Positions 5,125 through 5,642 of a stretch of DNA of 5,642 nucleotides are shown piece after piece. The position numbers and the translations under genes were made by a program. The notes beneath the pieces were generated by a model. It was given only the letters and a program-made list of their open reading frames with translations, had not been told where the DNA came from and ran no database searches. The DNA lies in the NCBI GenBank assembly GCA_002839205.1, contig PGXP01000120.1, positions 1 through 5,642 of the forward strand, given 5' to 3'. The DNA is from Spirochaetae bacterium HGW-Spirochaetae-9 (lineage in GTDB: Bacteria > Spirochaetota > Spirochaetia > Treponematales > Rectinemataceae). The number at the start of each line of letters is the position of its first letter. Position 1 is the first letter of the stretch.

Positions 5125-5642
5125 TCACTCCTTCGTGATGCGGGGCACGCGCTTGGAAATTCCGCACGTCACTTCGTAATCAATGCTCCCCATGAGGCGC
5201 GCAAGCTTCCCCGCCGGCAATCCGGGCAGGCCGAAGAGGGTCGCTTCGTCTCCAAGGGAGGCTTCGGGGATATCGGTTATATCGACCATCACCTGGTCCA
5301 TGCAGACCCTGCCCGCAACGGGGGCTTTCTTGCCCCGGACAATGACCTCAGCCCTGTTCGAAAGAAGACGGGAATATCCATCGGCGTAGCCAATCTGGAG
5401 AAGGGCGATGCGCGACTTTCTTGTCGCTCTGAAAAGCCGACCATAGCTGACGCTTTCGCCTTTCTCAACCACGCTGATATGGGCTATCGACGCGCAGAGC
5501 TGCATCACGGGGCTCAATCCCTCGGGAGGGTTGGGATCAGCGTCGGGAGATAGACCATAGACCAGGATGCCAGGGCGCACCATGTCGAGCCGTGCCTCCG
5601 GGATGTGGAGAAGGGCGGCCGAGTTGGCGATATGGCGTAAGG
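5125..5642 (-). CDS. alr: Alanine racemase, copy A, C-terminal part (5' end beyond right edge)
   Basis: The frame is open from the right edge to TGA at 5127-5125, giving 171 visible residues, a little under half of a normal Alr (about 370-390). It enters with LRHIANSAA, the standard Alr phosphate-binding segment, so the coding region continues beyond the ATG at 5583, which is internal. Further motifs are RLDMVRPGI, the catalytic tyrosine in VSYGRLF, IGYADGYSR, VCMDQVMVD, and IDYEVTCGI with the tyrosine matching Geobacillus Tyr354, followed by RVPRI. The visible half has the classical Alr residues, unlike copy B two genes downstream, so this is the better candidate for the housekeeping D-alanine supplier. 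The PLP lysine lies outside the window and cannot be checked. It is the first visible gene of the operon; the promoter must be further right. Confidence 0.9.
   Translation of the reverse strand, partial: LRHIANSAALLHIPEARLDMVRPGILVYGLSPDADPNPPEGLSPVMQLCASIAHISVVEKGESVSYGRLFRATRKSRIALLQIGYADGYSRLLSNRAEVIVRGKKAPVAGRVCMDQVMVDITDIPEASLGDEATLFGLPGLPAGKLARLMGSIDYEVTCGISKRVPRITKE
5128..5133 (-). promoter_or_regulatory. Ribosome binding site of the DapF-like gene embedded in the last codons of the upstream racemase
   Basis: The final two sense codons of the upstream racemase, AAG GAG (Lys-Glu), form a near-consensus Shine-Dalgarno sequence 8 nt before the ATG at 5119. The arrangement sets the dapF start and suggests translational coupling between the two genes. 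Confidence 0.7.

Noticed and set aside
5120..5167. An upstream in-frame GTG for the DapF-like gene at 5167, adding 16 residues.
   Set aside because: The extension overlaps the upstream racemase by 43 nt and does not resemble DapF, which begins just before the FRKYHALGND strand at ATG 5119 behind AAGGAG.
3211..5307. A 14-bp identical string (TGGTCCATGCAGAC) at 3211-3224 and 5294-5307, considered as a direct repeat.
   Set aside because: Both copies encode the conserved VCMDQ motif of the two racemase paralogues, so it reflects protein conservation.

Overview
The window is a densely packed, G+C-rich bacterial stretch with almost no intergenic DNA. It carries a co-oriented minus-strand gene set for D-amino acids, diaminopimelate (DAP) and peptidoglycan stem peptides. 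I cannot assign a phylum. The set implies a bacterium with DAP-type peptidoglycan and a cytoplasmic recycling route. No mobile element, tRNA, rRNA, CRISPR array or phage gene is visible.

Layout from left to right: (1) positions 1-63, the first 21 codons of a minus-strand gene leaving the left edge, tentatively a diaminopimelate decarboxylase-like enzyme; (2) a 17-bp divergent gap; (3) 81-815, plus strand, a class I glutamine amidotransferase-like hydrolase of the PuuD/peptidase C26 type; (4) a 13-bp convergent overlap; (5) a minus-strand operon read from right to left: alanine racemase copy A (C-terminal part only, 5125 to the right edge), a DapF-like epimerase (4178-5119), alanine racemase-like copy B (2985-4181), an M20D metallo-amidohydrolase (1783-2970) and an S66 LD-carboxypeptidase (803-1786). 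Junctions in the operon are 5 nt, an ATGA overlap, 14 nt and a GTGA overlap, so the five genes are almost certainly co-transcribed and partly translationally coupled.

Working together, LD-carboxypeptidase would trim the terminal D-Ala from recycled muropeptides, the M20D enzyme would cleave an N-acyl or peptide amide, the DapF-like and Alr-like enzymes would interconvert amino acid stereoisomers, and a LysA-like enzyme would drain meso-DAP to lysine. That pathway is inference from context.

Two points deserve attention. The DapF homologue has serine at both positions where classical DAP epimerases carry their catalytic cysteines, while the other substrate-binding motifs are kept. The complete Alr homologue (copy B) has asparagine at the position of Tyr354 of Geobacillus stearothermophilus Alr, a residue linked to alanine versus serine specificity, whereas its paralogue two genes upstream keeps the tyrosine. 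The cluster may therefore handle substrates other than plain alanine and DAP.
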